In this document: positions 6,209-13,072 of the stretch, piece by piece | How the letters are laid out: each line of letters starts with the position of its first letter | Numbering within the stretch: the first letter of the stretch is position 1 | Position numbers and translations under genes: made by a program | The notes under the pieces: generated by a model | The model's database searches: none | The model's input: only the letters and a program-made list of their open reading frames with translations | Told to the model about the DNA's origin: nothing | Source: an uncultured Collinsella sp. | GTDB lineage: Bacteria; Actinomycetota; Coriobacteriia; Coriobacteriales; Coriobacteriaceae | Length of the DNA stretch: 14,319 nt | Assembly (NCBI GenBank): GCA_938036665.1 | Contig: CALHWR010000084.1 | Coordinates: 1-14,319, forward strand | Reading direction: 5' to 3'

Positions 6209-7006
6209 CTAGAGCTCCAGGATGCTACGGACAGTCTGGGCAGCCGCTGCCGGGCGATCGCGCAGGCCGTTGTGCGCGCCCGGGATTGTCACGAGGGGGC
6301 AATCGAGATATTCGGCAGCCGCTCGCGTACCAGCCTCGCGGGATGTGCCAATCGAGAGCTCGCCCAGGAGCACGGCGGCCACCGTTTTTGACGCGCGAAC
6401 GCTATCCCAATCGGGAACGCAGGTCATAGCAATCCCGTATTCGTTTGCCATGAAACTGCGGCCGTTGCGCAGGGCATGTTTGGCTTCCGCTTCGGTCGTT
6501 CCAGGAGCCTCGGGGTCCAAGTCGCCGAGGGCTCCCAAGAAAAGCCGGAGCGCCCTTGAAACCTTTCCCGCCGCAATCATATCGAGCAAAACCGGAGCTG
6601 CGCCCATACCGACGCCTTTGTCCGACACAGCCGGCTCATGCAGAATCGCACGGGCAACGAGATGGGGTTCGGTGCGAAGAAGCTCCAGCGCCACCAACGT
6701 ACCGGCGCTATGCGCAAGCACATTTGCCGGAGCGCCAACGTGTTCGATCACGGCTTGCAGGTCGGCGGCCTGAGCGGCAAGATCATAGCTGCCGTCTGCC
6801 GCATCGCTGCTGCCACCGCAGCCGCGGCGGTCGTAGGCAATTACGCGGTAGTTGCGGCTGAGCTCACAAGCGATACCGTCAAAAAATGTGCCGTCGACAC
6901 AAGCGCCGTGCACGCACACCAAGGCAGGAGCATCAGGCGACACATCCGGGCCGACATATTCGCGACAGGCGATCGTGGTGCCCGCATTCTCGACCGTAAA
7001 ATCCAT
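6209..7006 (-). CDS. Alpha/beta hydrolase fold protein
   Basis: Probable soluble serine hydrolase of 265 residues, typical length for the family. Strand and oxyanion landmarks ALVCVHGACVDG (28-39) and VIAYDRRGCGGSS (55-67) are classical. The nucleophile elbow reads AHSAG (98-102) with S100, an Ala in place of the first Gly of GxSxG. The catalytic histidine is probably H245 in IPGAHNGLRD, and the acid is not certain (candidates lie near D125 or E216). GGGGG lies 6 bases upstream of ATG 7006. The substrate cannot be read from the sequence; esterase, lactonase or haloperoxidase-like activities all occur in this fold. It is transcribed alone, divergent from the radical SAM gene, with no clear terminator before 6208. 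Confidence 0.88.
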   Translation of the reverse strand: MDFTVENAGTTIACREYVGPDVSPDAPALVCVHGACVDGTFFDGIACELSRNYRVIAYDRRGCGGSSDAADGSYDLAAQAADLQAVIEHVGAPANVLAHSAGTLVALELLRTEPHLVARAILHEPAVSDKGVGMGAAPVLLDMIAAGKVSRALRLFLGALGDLDPEAPGTTEAEAKHALRNGRSFMANEYGIAMTCVPDWDSVRASKTVAAVLLGELSIGTSREAGTRAAAEYLDCPLVTIPGAHNGLRDRPAAAAQTVRSILEL

Positions 7007-7158
7007 GTTGTGCCCCCGTCATCAATGCTCATCCAGTTGCACGTCAGTGCGGTTGGATAGACCCGCATTGCCTTACACCTTGTTAACAGATTAACTTTAC
7101 CCGACCCGAGGCTTTTCATGGCACGGCATCATGAGCGACGTGAAAAAACGAAACTTGT

Positions 7159-7200
7159 AAAGCAAGAGCCCACACCTTGCTTTGGAGCCGATGCTATGCT
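7159..7200 (+). promoter_or_regulatory. Extended -10 promoter with upstream inverted repeat for radical SAM gene
   Basis: TATGCT (7195-7200) is preceded by TG at 7192-7193, making an extended -10 element; the -35 position has no good match. Just upstream a perfect 8-bp inverted repeat AAAGCAAG (7159-7166) / CTTGCTTT (7176-7183) with a 9-base centre occupies the -35 zone. The predicted start near 7207 leaves a short leader with GAGGAG at 7217-7222. The inverted repeat may bind a regulator; this is inference. Confidence 0.45.
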
Positions 7201-7231
7201 TAGGCACAATTGTCTTGAGGAGCATATGCCT

Positions 7232-8008
7232 ATGTCTACGTTTTTGAATGCCAGCCCCATCTTTGGGCCCGTTCGCAGCCGTCGCCTTGGTCTCTCGCTC
7301 GGCGTCAACATGATGCCGGCCAGCGGCAAAATCTGCACGTTCGACTGCATCTACTGCGAGAACGGCCTCAACGCCGAGCGCCCCTGCCATGAGCCGTATA
7401 ACACGGCTGCCGTGGTACTCGAAGCGCTCGAGGCAAAGCTGCGCGAGATGGCAGCCGAGGGCGAGCTCCCCGATGTAATCACCTTCGCAGGCAACGGCGA
7501 GCCCACCGCCGCACCGGAGTTTCCACGGGCCATCGCCGGCGCCGTCGCACTGCGCGACGAGCTTGCCCCAAACTCCAAGATCGCCGTGCTCTCCAACGGC
7601 ACACGCGCCGACCGCCCCGAGGTGCACGACGCGCTCATGATGGTCGACGACAACATTCTTAAGCTCGATACCGTCGACCCGGCGTTTATCCAGCTGCTCG
7701 ACCAGCCTGTTGGCCCCTACAACGTCGAACACCAGATCGAGACGTTCGCAAGCTTTGACGGTCACGTTATTATCCAGACGATCTTTTTGACCGGCGAGTA
7801 TCAGGGCAAGCTCATCGACAATACCGGCGAGGAGTATGTTGCCCCCTGGCTCGCGGCGCTTGAGCGCATTCGTCCGCAGGAGGCGACCATCTACACGGTC
7901 GCGCGCGAGACACCAGTCGCCGGCCTTGCCAAAGCAGCGCCCGAGGTGCTCGACGCCATTGCCGCGCGCGTGCGCGCCCTCGGTATTCCCTGCCAGGTGA
8001 GCTACTAG
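7232..8008 (+). CDS. Radical SAM protein, COG0731 type
   Basis: Cytoplasmic [4Fe-4S] radical S-adenosylmethionine enzyme of 258 residues from the chosen start. The N-terminal FGPVRSRRLGLSLGVNMMP block (11-29) followed by the cluster motif CTFDCIYC (C35, C39, C42) is typical of the COG0731 Fe-S oxidoreductase group; FAGNGEPT (85-92) is the SAM-binding GGE-like motif. The reaction of this bacterial group is not firmly established; homology to the tRNA wybutosine enzyme Tyw1 is distant. GAGGAG (7217-7222) gives 9-base spacing to ATG 7232 and only 3 to ATG 7226, so I prefer 7232; the frame is open further upstream to 7118 without a suitable ribosome binding site. It stands alone, divergent from the hydrolase gene. 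Confidence 0.88.
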   Translation: MSTFLNASPIFGPVRSRRLGLSLGVNMMPASGKICTFDCIYCENGLNAERPCHEPYNTAAVVLEALEAKLREMAAEGELPDVITFAGNGEPTAAPEFPRAIAGAVALRDELAPNSKIAVLSNGTRADRPEVHDALMMVDDNILKLDTVDPAFIQLLDQPVGPYNVEHQIETFASFDGHVIIQTIFLTGEYQGKLIDNTGEEYVAPWLAALERIRPQEATIYTVARETPVAGLAKAAPEVLDAIAARVRALGIPCQVSY

Positions 8009-8049
8009 CAAAACCACGCAGCAGCTAGTGCCCGCCATCCCGCCCCATC

Positions 8050-8116
8050 AGTTGCGGTGATATAGTTCCTATTTGTGCTGTTAAACCGCTTAAATCGGAA
8101 CTATATCACCGCAACT
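8050..8116. repeat. Perfect 20-bp inverted repeat with 27-nt loop
   Basis: The arm at 8050-8069 (agttgcggtg...agttcc) is exactly the reverse complement of 8097-8116 (ggaact...accgcaact). The right arm runs into TTTTA on the plus strand (8115-8119 is ctttt), so it may terminate the radical SAM transcript. A stem this long and AT/GC mixed is unusual for a simple terminator, and a short non-autonomous element or REP-like repeat is possible. The -10 of the next gene lies 22 bases downstream. Confidence 0.8.
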
Positions 8117-8137
8117 TTTATGGCCGCGTGGGTGGGC

Positions 8138-8162
8138 TATACTAGCTGCGAATGAAAGGAAG
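8138..8162 (+). promoter_or_regulatory. -10 element and ribosome binding site of methionine aminopeptidase gene
   Basis: TATACT (8138-8143) matches the -10 consensus at five of six positions. The -35 position falls at the end of the 20-bp inverted repeat (around 8115-8120, ctttta) and is weak. The predicted start near 8150 gives a short leader with AAAGGAAG (8155-8162), 6 bases before ATG 8169. Confidence 0.5.
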
Positions 8163-8168
8163 TTAGCC

Positions 8169-9056
8169 ATGTATGACAAAGGACCCGTGCCCGGCCGCAA
8201 CGACGCTTGCTGGTGCGGCAGCGGCAAGAAATACAAGAAATGCCATAGCGCCTTTGATGAGCGCCTCGAGCGCTTGTGGGAAGAAGGCTGGGAGGTTCTG
8301 CCTCGCACGCTCTACAAGACTCCCGCCGATATCGAGGGCATCAAGCGCTCGGCAGCCATCAACGTGGGCGTGCTCGATTATGTGGGCGAGCATATCGCCG
8401 CAGGCATGACCACCAACCAGATCGACCAGATGATCTACGACTACACCGTCGAGCACGGTGGCACGCCGGCCGACCTCAACTACGAGGGCTACCCCAAGAG
8501 CGTGTGCACCTCGATCAATGATGTGGTCTGCCACGGCATTCCCTGCGATACGGACGTGCTGCACGAGGGCGACATCATCAACGTAGACTGCTCCACGATC
8601 TTGGACGGTTACTTTAGTGATTCGAGCCGCATGTTCTGCATCGGCGAGGTCTCGGCCGAGCGCCAGCGCCTGGTCGACGTCACCCGTGCCAGCGTGGAGG
8701 CGGGTCTGGCAGCCGTCAAGCCATGGCTACCGCTCTCCGTTATGGCCGAGGCAGTACAAAAGACCGTCGAGGACGCCGGCTTTAGCGTGGTGCGCGAGTA
8801 CGGCGGACACGGCATCGGTAAGGAGTTCCACGAGGACCCGTTTGTGGGCTTTACCACCGAGGCGCCCGATGTGGACACCATCATGGTGCCGGGCATGGTC
8901 TTTACCATCGAGCCCATGGTCAACGCCGGAGCGCCCGACATCAAGATCAGCAAGGGTGACGGCTGGTGCGTGCGCACCAAGGACGGCAGCGATTCGGCCC
9001 AGTGCGAGGTACAGCTCGTGGTGACCGAGGACGGCTACGAGCTGCTGAGCTGGTAG
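8169..9056 (+). CDS. map: Methionine aminopeptidase type I with N-terminal SEC-C zinc motif
   Basis: Removes initiator methionine from nascent proteins. Length 295 residues, longer than the roughly 260 of the E. coli enzyme because of an N-terminal SEC-C motif: CWCGSGKKYKKCH (14-26) supplies zinc ligands C14, C16, C25 and H26. The catalytic pita-bread domain keeps all expected residues: H122, metal ligands D140 and D151 (11 apart as in E. coli D97/D108), H214 in GGHGIG, E248 in TIEPM and E280. The N-terminal motif is known in clostridial and chlamydial enzymes and SEC-C domains are thought to help binding at the ribosome or SecB-like partners. AAAGGAAG precedes ATG 8169. It has its own -10 element and a strong terminator, so it is monocistronic. 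It may be one of several paralogues in the genome; only one is in view. Confidence 0.95.
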   Translation: MYDKGPVPGRNDACWCGSGKKYKKCHSAFDERLERLWEEGWEVLPRTLYKTPADIEGIKRSAAINVGVLDYVGEHIAAGMTTNQIDQMIYDYTVEHGGTPADLNYEGYPKSVCTSINDVVCHGIPCDTDVLHEGDIINVDCSTILDGYFSDSSRMFCIGEVSAERQRLVDVTRASVEAGLAAVKPWLPLSVMAEAVQKTVEDAGFSVVREYGGHGIGKEFHEDPFVGFTTEAPDVDTIMVPGMVFTIEPMVNAGAPDIKISKGDGWCVRTKDGSDSAQCEVQLVVTEDGYELLSW

Positions 9057-9065
9057 CCGTGGATG

Positions 9066-9115
9066 CGCCGGGCTTCACGATGGATATGTTAACCATCGCG
9101 AAGCCCGGCGTTTTT
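9066..9115 (+). terminator. Rho-independent terminator after methionine aminopeptidase
   Basis: The arms cgccgggcttc-a-cgatgg (9066-9083) and ccatcg-c-gaagcccggcg (9093-9110) form a 17-pair stem with one A/C mismatch and a 9-nt loop, followed directly by TTTTT (9111-9115). It begins 10 bases past the TAG stop. Confidence 0.95.
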
Positions 9116-9135
9116 ATAGCGTTTTGCCTGATAAA

Positions 9136-9170
9136 ACCCGCCAAAATAAACCTGTCCCTTTTTGGCGGGT
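9136..9170. repeat. Conserved-loop hairpin repeat, copy A
   Basis: ACCCGCCAAAA (9136-9146) pairs perfectly with TTTTGGCGGGT (9160-9170) around a loop containing AAACCTGTCCC. The same element, with nearly identical loop, recurs at 10334-10373. The similarity between the copies spans about 45 bases starting at gcctgataaaa (9126). Copy A lies in the leader of the dehydrogenase gene, ending 5 bases before its ribosome binding site GGAAAGGA, so it may affect translation. Confidence 0.75.
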
Positions 9171-9189
9171 CAAGCGGAAAGGACTACTT

Positions 9190-10125
9190 GTGAACATCTT
9201 GGTTTTGCTGCCCGTCAACGACCACCATCGCGCAATTCTTGAGTCGAGCGCTCCGGGCGAGGACTTTATCTACACGAGCGCCGACGCTATCACGCGCGAA
9301 CAAGTCGCCAACGCCGACGTGATCTTGGGCAACATCGACTCTGACATGCTCACGGCATGCGAGCATCTCCAGCTGCTGCAATTGCAGACCGCCGGCTATG
9401 ACGACTACCTTGCCGCCGGCACCGTGCCAGCCGACGCCAAACTGTCTTGCTCGGTGGGCGCCTACGGCCAGGCCGTGAGCGAGCACATGTTTGCCATGGT
9501 CCTTTCCATGATGAAGCGCCTGCCCGGCTATCACGACTTGCAGCGCGAACATCGCTGGGAGGATTTGGGGCCAGTTACCTCGCTCAAAAACGCCAACGTG
9601 CTGGTGCTGGGCGCGGGCGATATCGGCGGTCACTTTGCCACGCTCTGCCGCGGCATGGGCGCGCACGTCCGCGGCATCAAGCGCCATCCACTCGTCTACC
9701 CCATTGTGTTTGAGGACATGGACGGCATGGACGCCCTACCTGAGCGCCTGGCAGAGGCCGACATCGTCGCATCCTTTATGCCGAGCACGCCCGAGACCCG
9801 CGGTCTGGCGAACGCCGAGTTCTTTGCCGCGATGAAACCAGGTGCCTTCTTTGCCAACGGCGGCCGCGGCGACCTTGTGGTCACCGATGACTTGGTTGCC
9901 GTTCTGGAGTCGGGACATCTCGCCGGCGCCGCGGTCGACGTCACCGACCCCGAACCGCTGCCCGCGACAAGCCCCCTGTGGGATGCGCCCAACATGCTCA
10001 TCACGCCGCACGTCTCCGGCTGGTTCCACCTGGCAGCCACGCTCAACAACGTCGTCGACATCGCCGCGGAGAATCTGCGTCACCTGCAGGCCGGCGAGAC
10101 CCTGCGCTGCTGGATCGAGCATTAG
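9190..10125 (+). CDS. D-isomer-specific 2-hydroxyacid dehydrogenase, NAD(P)-dependent
   Basis: Interconverts 2-keto acids and D-2-hydroxy acids in the cytoplasm; substrate not deducible. 311 residues from GTG 9190, chosen because GGAAAGGA (9176-9183) lies 6 bases upstream and the protein then begins with the usual first beta strand (NILVLLP); the frame is open from 9124 but that part is repeat sequence. The Rossmann motif is GAGDIG (141-146). The catalytic triad is R226 in NGGRGD, E255 in DPEPLP and H274 in TPHVSG. At the end of the second cofactor strand (HVRGIKRHP, 159-167) the acidic residue typical of NAD specificity is absent and basic residues follow, which points to NADP(H). The protein resembles the GhrA/SerA-like COG0111 group. 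It is flanked by two copies of a hairpin repeat. Confidence 0.92.
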   Translation: MNILVLLPVNDHHRAILESSAPGEDFIYTSADAITREQVANADVILGNIDSDMLTACEHLQLLQLQTAGYDDYLAAGTVPADAKLSCSVGAYGQAVSEHMFAMVLSMMKRLPGYHDLQREHRWEDLGPVTSLKNANVLVLGAGDIGGHFATLCRGMGAHVRGIKRHPLVYPIVFEDMDGMDALPERLAEADIVASFMPSTPETRGLANAEFFAAMKPGAFFANGGRGDLVVTDDLVAVLESGHLAGAAVDVTDPEPLPATSPLWDAPNMLITPHVSGWFHLAATLNNVVDIAAENLRHLQAGETLRCWIEH

Positions 10126-10128
10126 GGT

Positions 10129-10152
10129 TCCGCCGTTCTTACGAACGGCGGA
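10129..10152. repeat. Perfect 10-bp hairpin just past dehydrogenase stop
   Basis: TCCGCCGTTC (10129-10138) and GAACGGCGGA (10143-10152) form a perfect stem with a TTAC loop, starting 4 bases past the TAG stop. No U-tract follows, so it is a 3'-end stabilising hairpin or part of the larger terminator complex rather than a terminator by itself. Confidence 0.7.
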
Positions 10153-10169
10153 CCGGCCGACGCTGCGCA

Positions 10170-10256
10170 ACGTCCAGAACGACAATTTGTCATTCAAAAG
10201 GCGAGGCATGACCAGAAGGTCGCCTTTTTTCATGCCAACTTGTTCGCTCTGGACGT
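10170..10256 (+). terminator. Terminator hairpin enclosed in a longer inverted repeat
   Basis: Inner part: AAAAGGCGA (10196-10204) pairs with TCGCCTTTT (10220-10228) and is followed by more T residues (TTTTTT, 10225-10230), a convincing intrinsic terminator for the dehydrogenase. Outer part: ACGTCCAGAACGACAA (10170-10185) is nearly the reverse complement of 10240-10256 with one mismatch and one bulge. A competing pairing GGCATGA (10205-10211) / TCATGCC (10230-10236) is also possible and would overlap the U-tract. The inner terminator is well supported; the meaning of the outer arms is open. Confidence 0.75.
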
Positions 10257-10333
10257 CGCTCGCTGACGTTTGCTCGACCAGCGGTGTCTTAACAATTCCG
10301 TCCAGCTGTTGGCATTACGGCATTTGCCCAGAT

Positions 10334-10373
10334 AAAACCTGCCAAAATGAACCTGTCCCTTTTGGTAGGTTTT
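10334..10373. repeat. Conserved-loop hairpin repeat, copy B (probable terminator of M18 gene)
   Basis: AAAACCTGCCAAAA (10334-10347) pairs with TTTTGGTAGGTTTT (10360-10373) with one G-T wobble; the loop TGAACCTGTCCC differs from copy A by one base in the shared part. Relative to copy A one C-G pair is replaced by a T-A pair on both arms, so the stem is conserved rather than only the sequence. The stem overlaps the TAA stop of the M18 gene (10372-10374) and gives TTTT after the stem on the minus strand, so it probably ends that transcript. Confidence 0.75.
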
Positions 10374-11757
10374 AGAGTTCCACGCTTTCGGCGCCGTTGA
10401 TGGTTAGGTCGCGCTCGTAGAAGGCGGCGAGGGCGCGGATGGCGTACATCACGTCGCGCACGCCGCCGGTCTCGTAGCTTGAGTGCATGGCCAGCTGCGG
10501 CAGGCCCACGTCCACGGCGTGCATACTCGCCTGCATATTGGACAGATTGCCAAGGGTAGAGCCACCCGCCATATCGCTCTTGTTTGCGAAGGCCTGCGTG
10601 GGTACGTCAGCGTCATCGCAGATGGCCTGGAACACCGCGCGACTAAAGGCATCGGTGCAGTAGTGCTGGTTGGCAGCTTCCTTGATAACGATGCCGCCGT
10701 TGAGCACAACCTGGTTGCGTGCATCGCACTTCTCGGCGTGGTTGGGGTGCACGGCATGCGCGTTGTCGCAGCTCACGAGCATCGAGGCGGCAAGTGCGCG
10801 ATGATACGACTCGTCATCGAAGCCCAGTGATCCGTTGATGCGGCGCAGCGCATCGGCCAAGAACGTCGACATGGCGCCCTGCTTGGTCTCGGAGCCAACC
10901 TCTTCGTTATCAAAGCAGCAGAAGACCGAGATATTATGTGCATTCTCAGCACCCAAAAATGCCTGTAGCGAGGTGTAGGCGCAGGCCAGGTCGTCGAGCT
11001 TGGGCGTCGAGATAAACTCGTCGGCCCAGCCCCAAATGCGCGCATCCTGGCGGTTGACCAGGAACAAATCGCGGCCCAGAATCTGCTCGGGCTCAACATC
11101 CAGCTCGTCGGCGATCAGGGCGTCAAAATCTCCCTGCTTAAGGTCACCGGCGCTGATGAGAGGGCACAGGTCAACGGCGCGATTGGGAGCAAAGCCCTCG
11201 TTAACGCCGCGGTTCATATGGATGGCAAGGCTCGGGATGATGGCGACTTCGCGCTCGGTGGCAAGCAAGCGACTCTCGATGCGATCGCCCTCGCGTACCA
11301 GCACGCGGCCCGCGAGTGCCAGCGGACGGTCGAACCAGGTGTAGTCGATCATGCCGCCGTAGGCCTCGGTGTTCAGGCGCAGCGTCTCGCCCGCGCCGTC
11401 GAGCTCGGGCACGGCCTTGACCTTAAACGTCGGCGAGTCGCTGTGCGACGCCGTCAGCTGAAAATGATAGTCACCGGCAACGCCGTCCTCGCCCCATGTC
11501 GCGGCCAGGTCCTCGCCCACCTTAAAGGCAACGACGCTCGAGGTGTTGCGCTGCGTGTAATAACGCCCGCCCGGTTCGATGTCCCACGCCGCATTCTCGG
11601 GCAGGTAGGTAAAGCCCGCCTCGTCGAGCTCGGCCATAATGGTCGCCGCCGTATGGAACATGCTGGGGCATGCCTCGATAAAGTCGATAAGGTCGTTGGC
11701 GGCCTCGATATCATCGGCCGTCACATGCGCGCGCTCGGGCGTTTCCTGATCCGTCAT
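10372..11757 (-). CDS. M18 family aminopeptidase
   Basis: Zinc-dependent aspartyl-type aminopeptidase of 461 residues, normal family length (about 430-480); removes N-terminal residues from peptides in the cytoplasm, usually as a dodecamer. Conserved blocks in order: TASHSDSPTFKVK (102-114, H105), STPKLDDLACAY (250-261, bridging aspartate), DNEEVGS (283-289, E285/E286), SCDNAHAVHPNH (329-340, D331) and AMHSSYETGG (423-432, H425). This set fits the M18 ligand pattern. ATG 11757 has AAAGGGGAG just upstream; the frame is open to 11868 but the 37-residue extension is basic, lacks family similarity and has no good ribosome binding site. It is monocistronic and divergent from the choloylglycine-hydrolase-family gene. 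The stop codon overlaps hairpin repeat copy B. Confidence 0.95.
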   Translation of the reverse strand: MTDQETPERAHVTADDIEAANDLIDFIEACPSMFHTAATIMAELDEAGFTYLPENAAWDIEPGGRYYTQRNTSSVVAFKVGEDLAATWGEDGVAGDYHFQLTASHSDSPTFKVKAVPELDGAGETLRLNTEAYGGMIDYTWFDRPLALAGRVLVREGDRIESRLLATEREVAIIPSLAIHMNRGVNEGFAPNRAVDLCPLISAGDLKQGDFDALIADELDVEPEQILGRDLFLVNRQDARIWGWADEFISTPKLDDLACAYTSLQAFLGAENAHNISVFCCFDNEEVGSETKQGAMSTFLADALRRINGSLGFDDESYHRALAASMLVSCDNAHAVHPNHAEKCDARNQVVLNGGIVIKEAANQHYCTDAFSRAVFQAICDDADVPTQAFANKSDMAGGSTLGNLSNMQASMHAVDVGLPQLAMHSSYETGGVRDVMYAIRALAAFYERDLTINGAESVEL

Positions 11758-11791
11758 GCTCTCCCCTTTCGCTGGGTTGATGGTCCCTTCC

Positions 11792-11797
11792 AGCATA
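11792..11797 (-). promoter_or_regulatory. Possible -10 element of M18 gene
   Basis: TATGCT on the minus strand, 35 bases upstream of the chosen start, resembles a -10 element, but no -35 match is present at 17 bases. Weak, listed because no better candidate is seen in this divergent gap (11758-11918). Confidence 0.25.
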
Positions 11798-11918
11798 CCC
11801 CGCCGCGCCAGCGCCGCACTCTTCATTCCGTGTTTAATCCCGCGCCGCTCGCCAAGTTGAGCCATCATGCCCGTGCACCTTTTGCGACAATTACGCTAAC
11901 AGGACGAGAGGAGCCGTC

Positions 11919-13004
11919 ATGAAGCCACGTAACATTGCCATCGTCTGCGGTGTCGCGGGAGTCGCCGTTGGCCTTGCCGCTGCCACCGGTATCGTTTATC
12001 ACAAGCAAATCAAGTCCGCCGCGTCGCTCAAACGCTTGACCGGCTACGAGGATGGCTATGACCTGTACGCAATCGACATCGCCTACGACTACGATCTTGA
12101 TCGCATCATCGCCGCTGGCGTGCGCGACGACCAGGCCTACATCGATGCCGTGGTGGCGCAGGTGCTGCCCGGTGTGCCGGTACATGTCCAGGCGCCCCAG
12201 TTTGCCTGCAGCGCTTTTGTCGCCGTAGATGCCGAAGGCCGCGTGCGCACCGGTCGCAATTACGACTTTAAGGACGACACCTCGGCGCTGCTGGTGCGCA
12301 ATCACCCACGCGGCGGTTATGCCTCCATCGGGTTTGCCGCCCTTAACAACCTGGGCGATAACACTCCGCTCGACTCCGTCGCCGGACGCGCCGCCGCACT
12401 CATGGGCCCGTTTGCCCAGCTCGACGGTGTTAACGAGTGCGGCGTGTCCATTGCCGTACTCACCCTGGATTCCAAGCCCTGTGACCAGGACACGCAACGC
12501 CCCGTCATCAATACCTCGCTCGCCATCCGTCTGGTGCTCGACCGTGCCACCACCACGCAAGAAGCTGTCGACCTGCTTTCCGCCTACGACATGCACGCCA
12601 TGGCAGGACGCGATTACCACTTCTTTATCAACGACGCCGCCGGTGACGCGCGCGTAGTAGAGTGGGATCCGCGCGATCCGGACCGCGCTTTCAAAGCGAC
12701 TCCTGTACGCCAGGTTACAAACTTCTACGCTTGCTATGGCGACGAAGTGCTGCCCAACCAAAAGAATGGCGAGCTGGGCCATGGTAAAGAGCGCGCCGTC
12801 GCAATCGCCGATGTCCTCGACGCCCATGCCGGCGCCCAAGACGAGACAGTCGCTTGGAAGGCCCTTCGCGCTGCGGCGCAAGAGCCCAATCCGGAAGACA
12901 TCACCAGCAACACGCAATGGTCGGTCGTCTTTGACAATACCGAACCCGCCGCCGCTATTACGCTGCGCCGCCACTGGGGCGACGTCGACGCCTTCGCACT
13001 GTAA
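11919..13004 (+). CDS. Choloylglycine hydrolase / linear amide C-N hydrolase family protein, membrane-anchored
   Basis: Ntn-hydrolase of 361 residues that should cleave a linear amide bond outside the cytoplasm. Residues 5-27 are a single hydrophobic helix behind a short basic start, an uncleaved anchor or signal peptide; no lipobox. Residues about 28-96 are a propeptide-like region. The nucleophile is C97 in QFACSAF. GRNYDF follows with R113 and D116 at +16 and +19, exactly the spacing of C2, R18 and D21 in bile salt hydrolases, and GVNECG supplies N172 for the oxyanion position. Autocleavage before C97 would expose the N-terminal cysteine. Substrate classes of this family include conjugated bile acids, penicillin V, N-acyl homoserine lactones and other N-acyl amides; the sequence does not decide among them. 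GAGAGGAG lies 5 bases before ATG 11919. Monocistronic. Confidence 0.85.
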   Translation: MKPRNIAIVCGVAGVAVGLAAATGIVYHKQIKSAASLKRLTGYEDGYDLYAIDIAYDYDLDRIIAAGVRDDQAYIDAVVAQVLPGVPVHVQAPQFACSAFVAVDAEGRVRTGRNYDFKDDTSALLVRNHPRGGYASIGFAALNNLGDNTPLDSVAGRAAALMGPFAQLDGVNECGVSIAVLTLDSKPCDQDTQRPVINTSLAIRLVLDRATTTQEAVDLLSAYDMHAMAGRDYHFFINDAAGDARVVEWDPRDPDRAFKATPVRQVTNFYACYGDEVLPNQKNGELGHGKERAVAIADVLDAHAGAQDETVAWKALRAAAQEPNPEDITSNTQWSVVFDNTEPAAAITLRRHWGDVDAFAL

Positions 13005-13072
13005 GGAGCCAGGCCCGTCGACCTTACGCTCCCTGACGTTGCTTACATTTCTATACGCTTGAGCTAACACGT

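Noticed and set aside
7097..8038. A 313-codon open frame on the minus strand opposite the radical SAM gene
   Set aside because: The plus strand carries the CTFDCIYC motif and ribosome binding site; the antisense frame is low-complexity and resembles no family.
9126..10373. A composite transposon or insertion sequence bounded by the two hairpin copies
   Set aside because: The copies are in direct orientation but enclose only an ordinary dehydrogenase gene and part of a gap, with no transposase and no target duplication seen.
11758..11868. In-frame N-terminal extension of the M18 aminopeptidase (37 codons)
   Set aside because: No good ribosome binding site, basic low-complexity sequence, and the family begins at the shorter start.
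11919..13004. Naming the amide hydrolase a bile salt hydrolase (bsh)
   Set aside because: Active-site spacing only proves the family; the exported, propeptide-containing form differs from characterised bile salt hydrolases and the substrate cannot be read.
11865..13070. A 401-codon open frame on the minus strand opposite the amide hydrolase gene
   Set aside because: It is the mirror of a GC-rich coding frame; the plus-strand frame has a ribosome binding site, membrane anchor and active-site motifs, while the antisense product has none.
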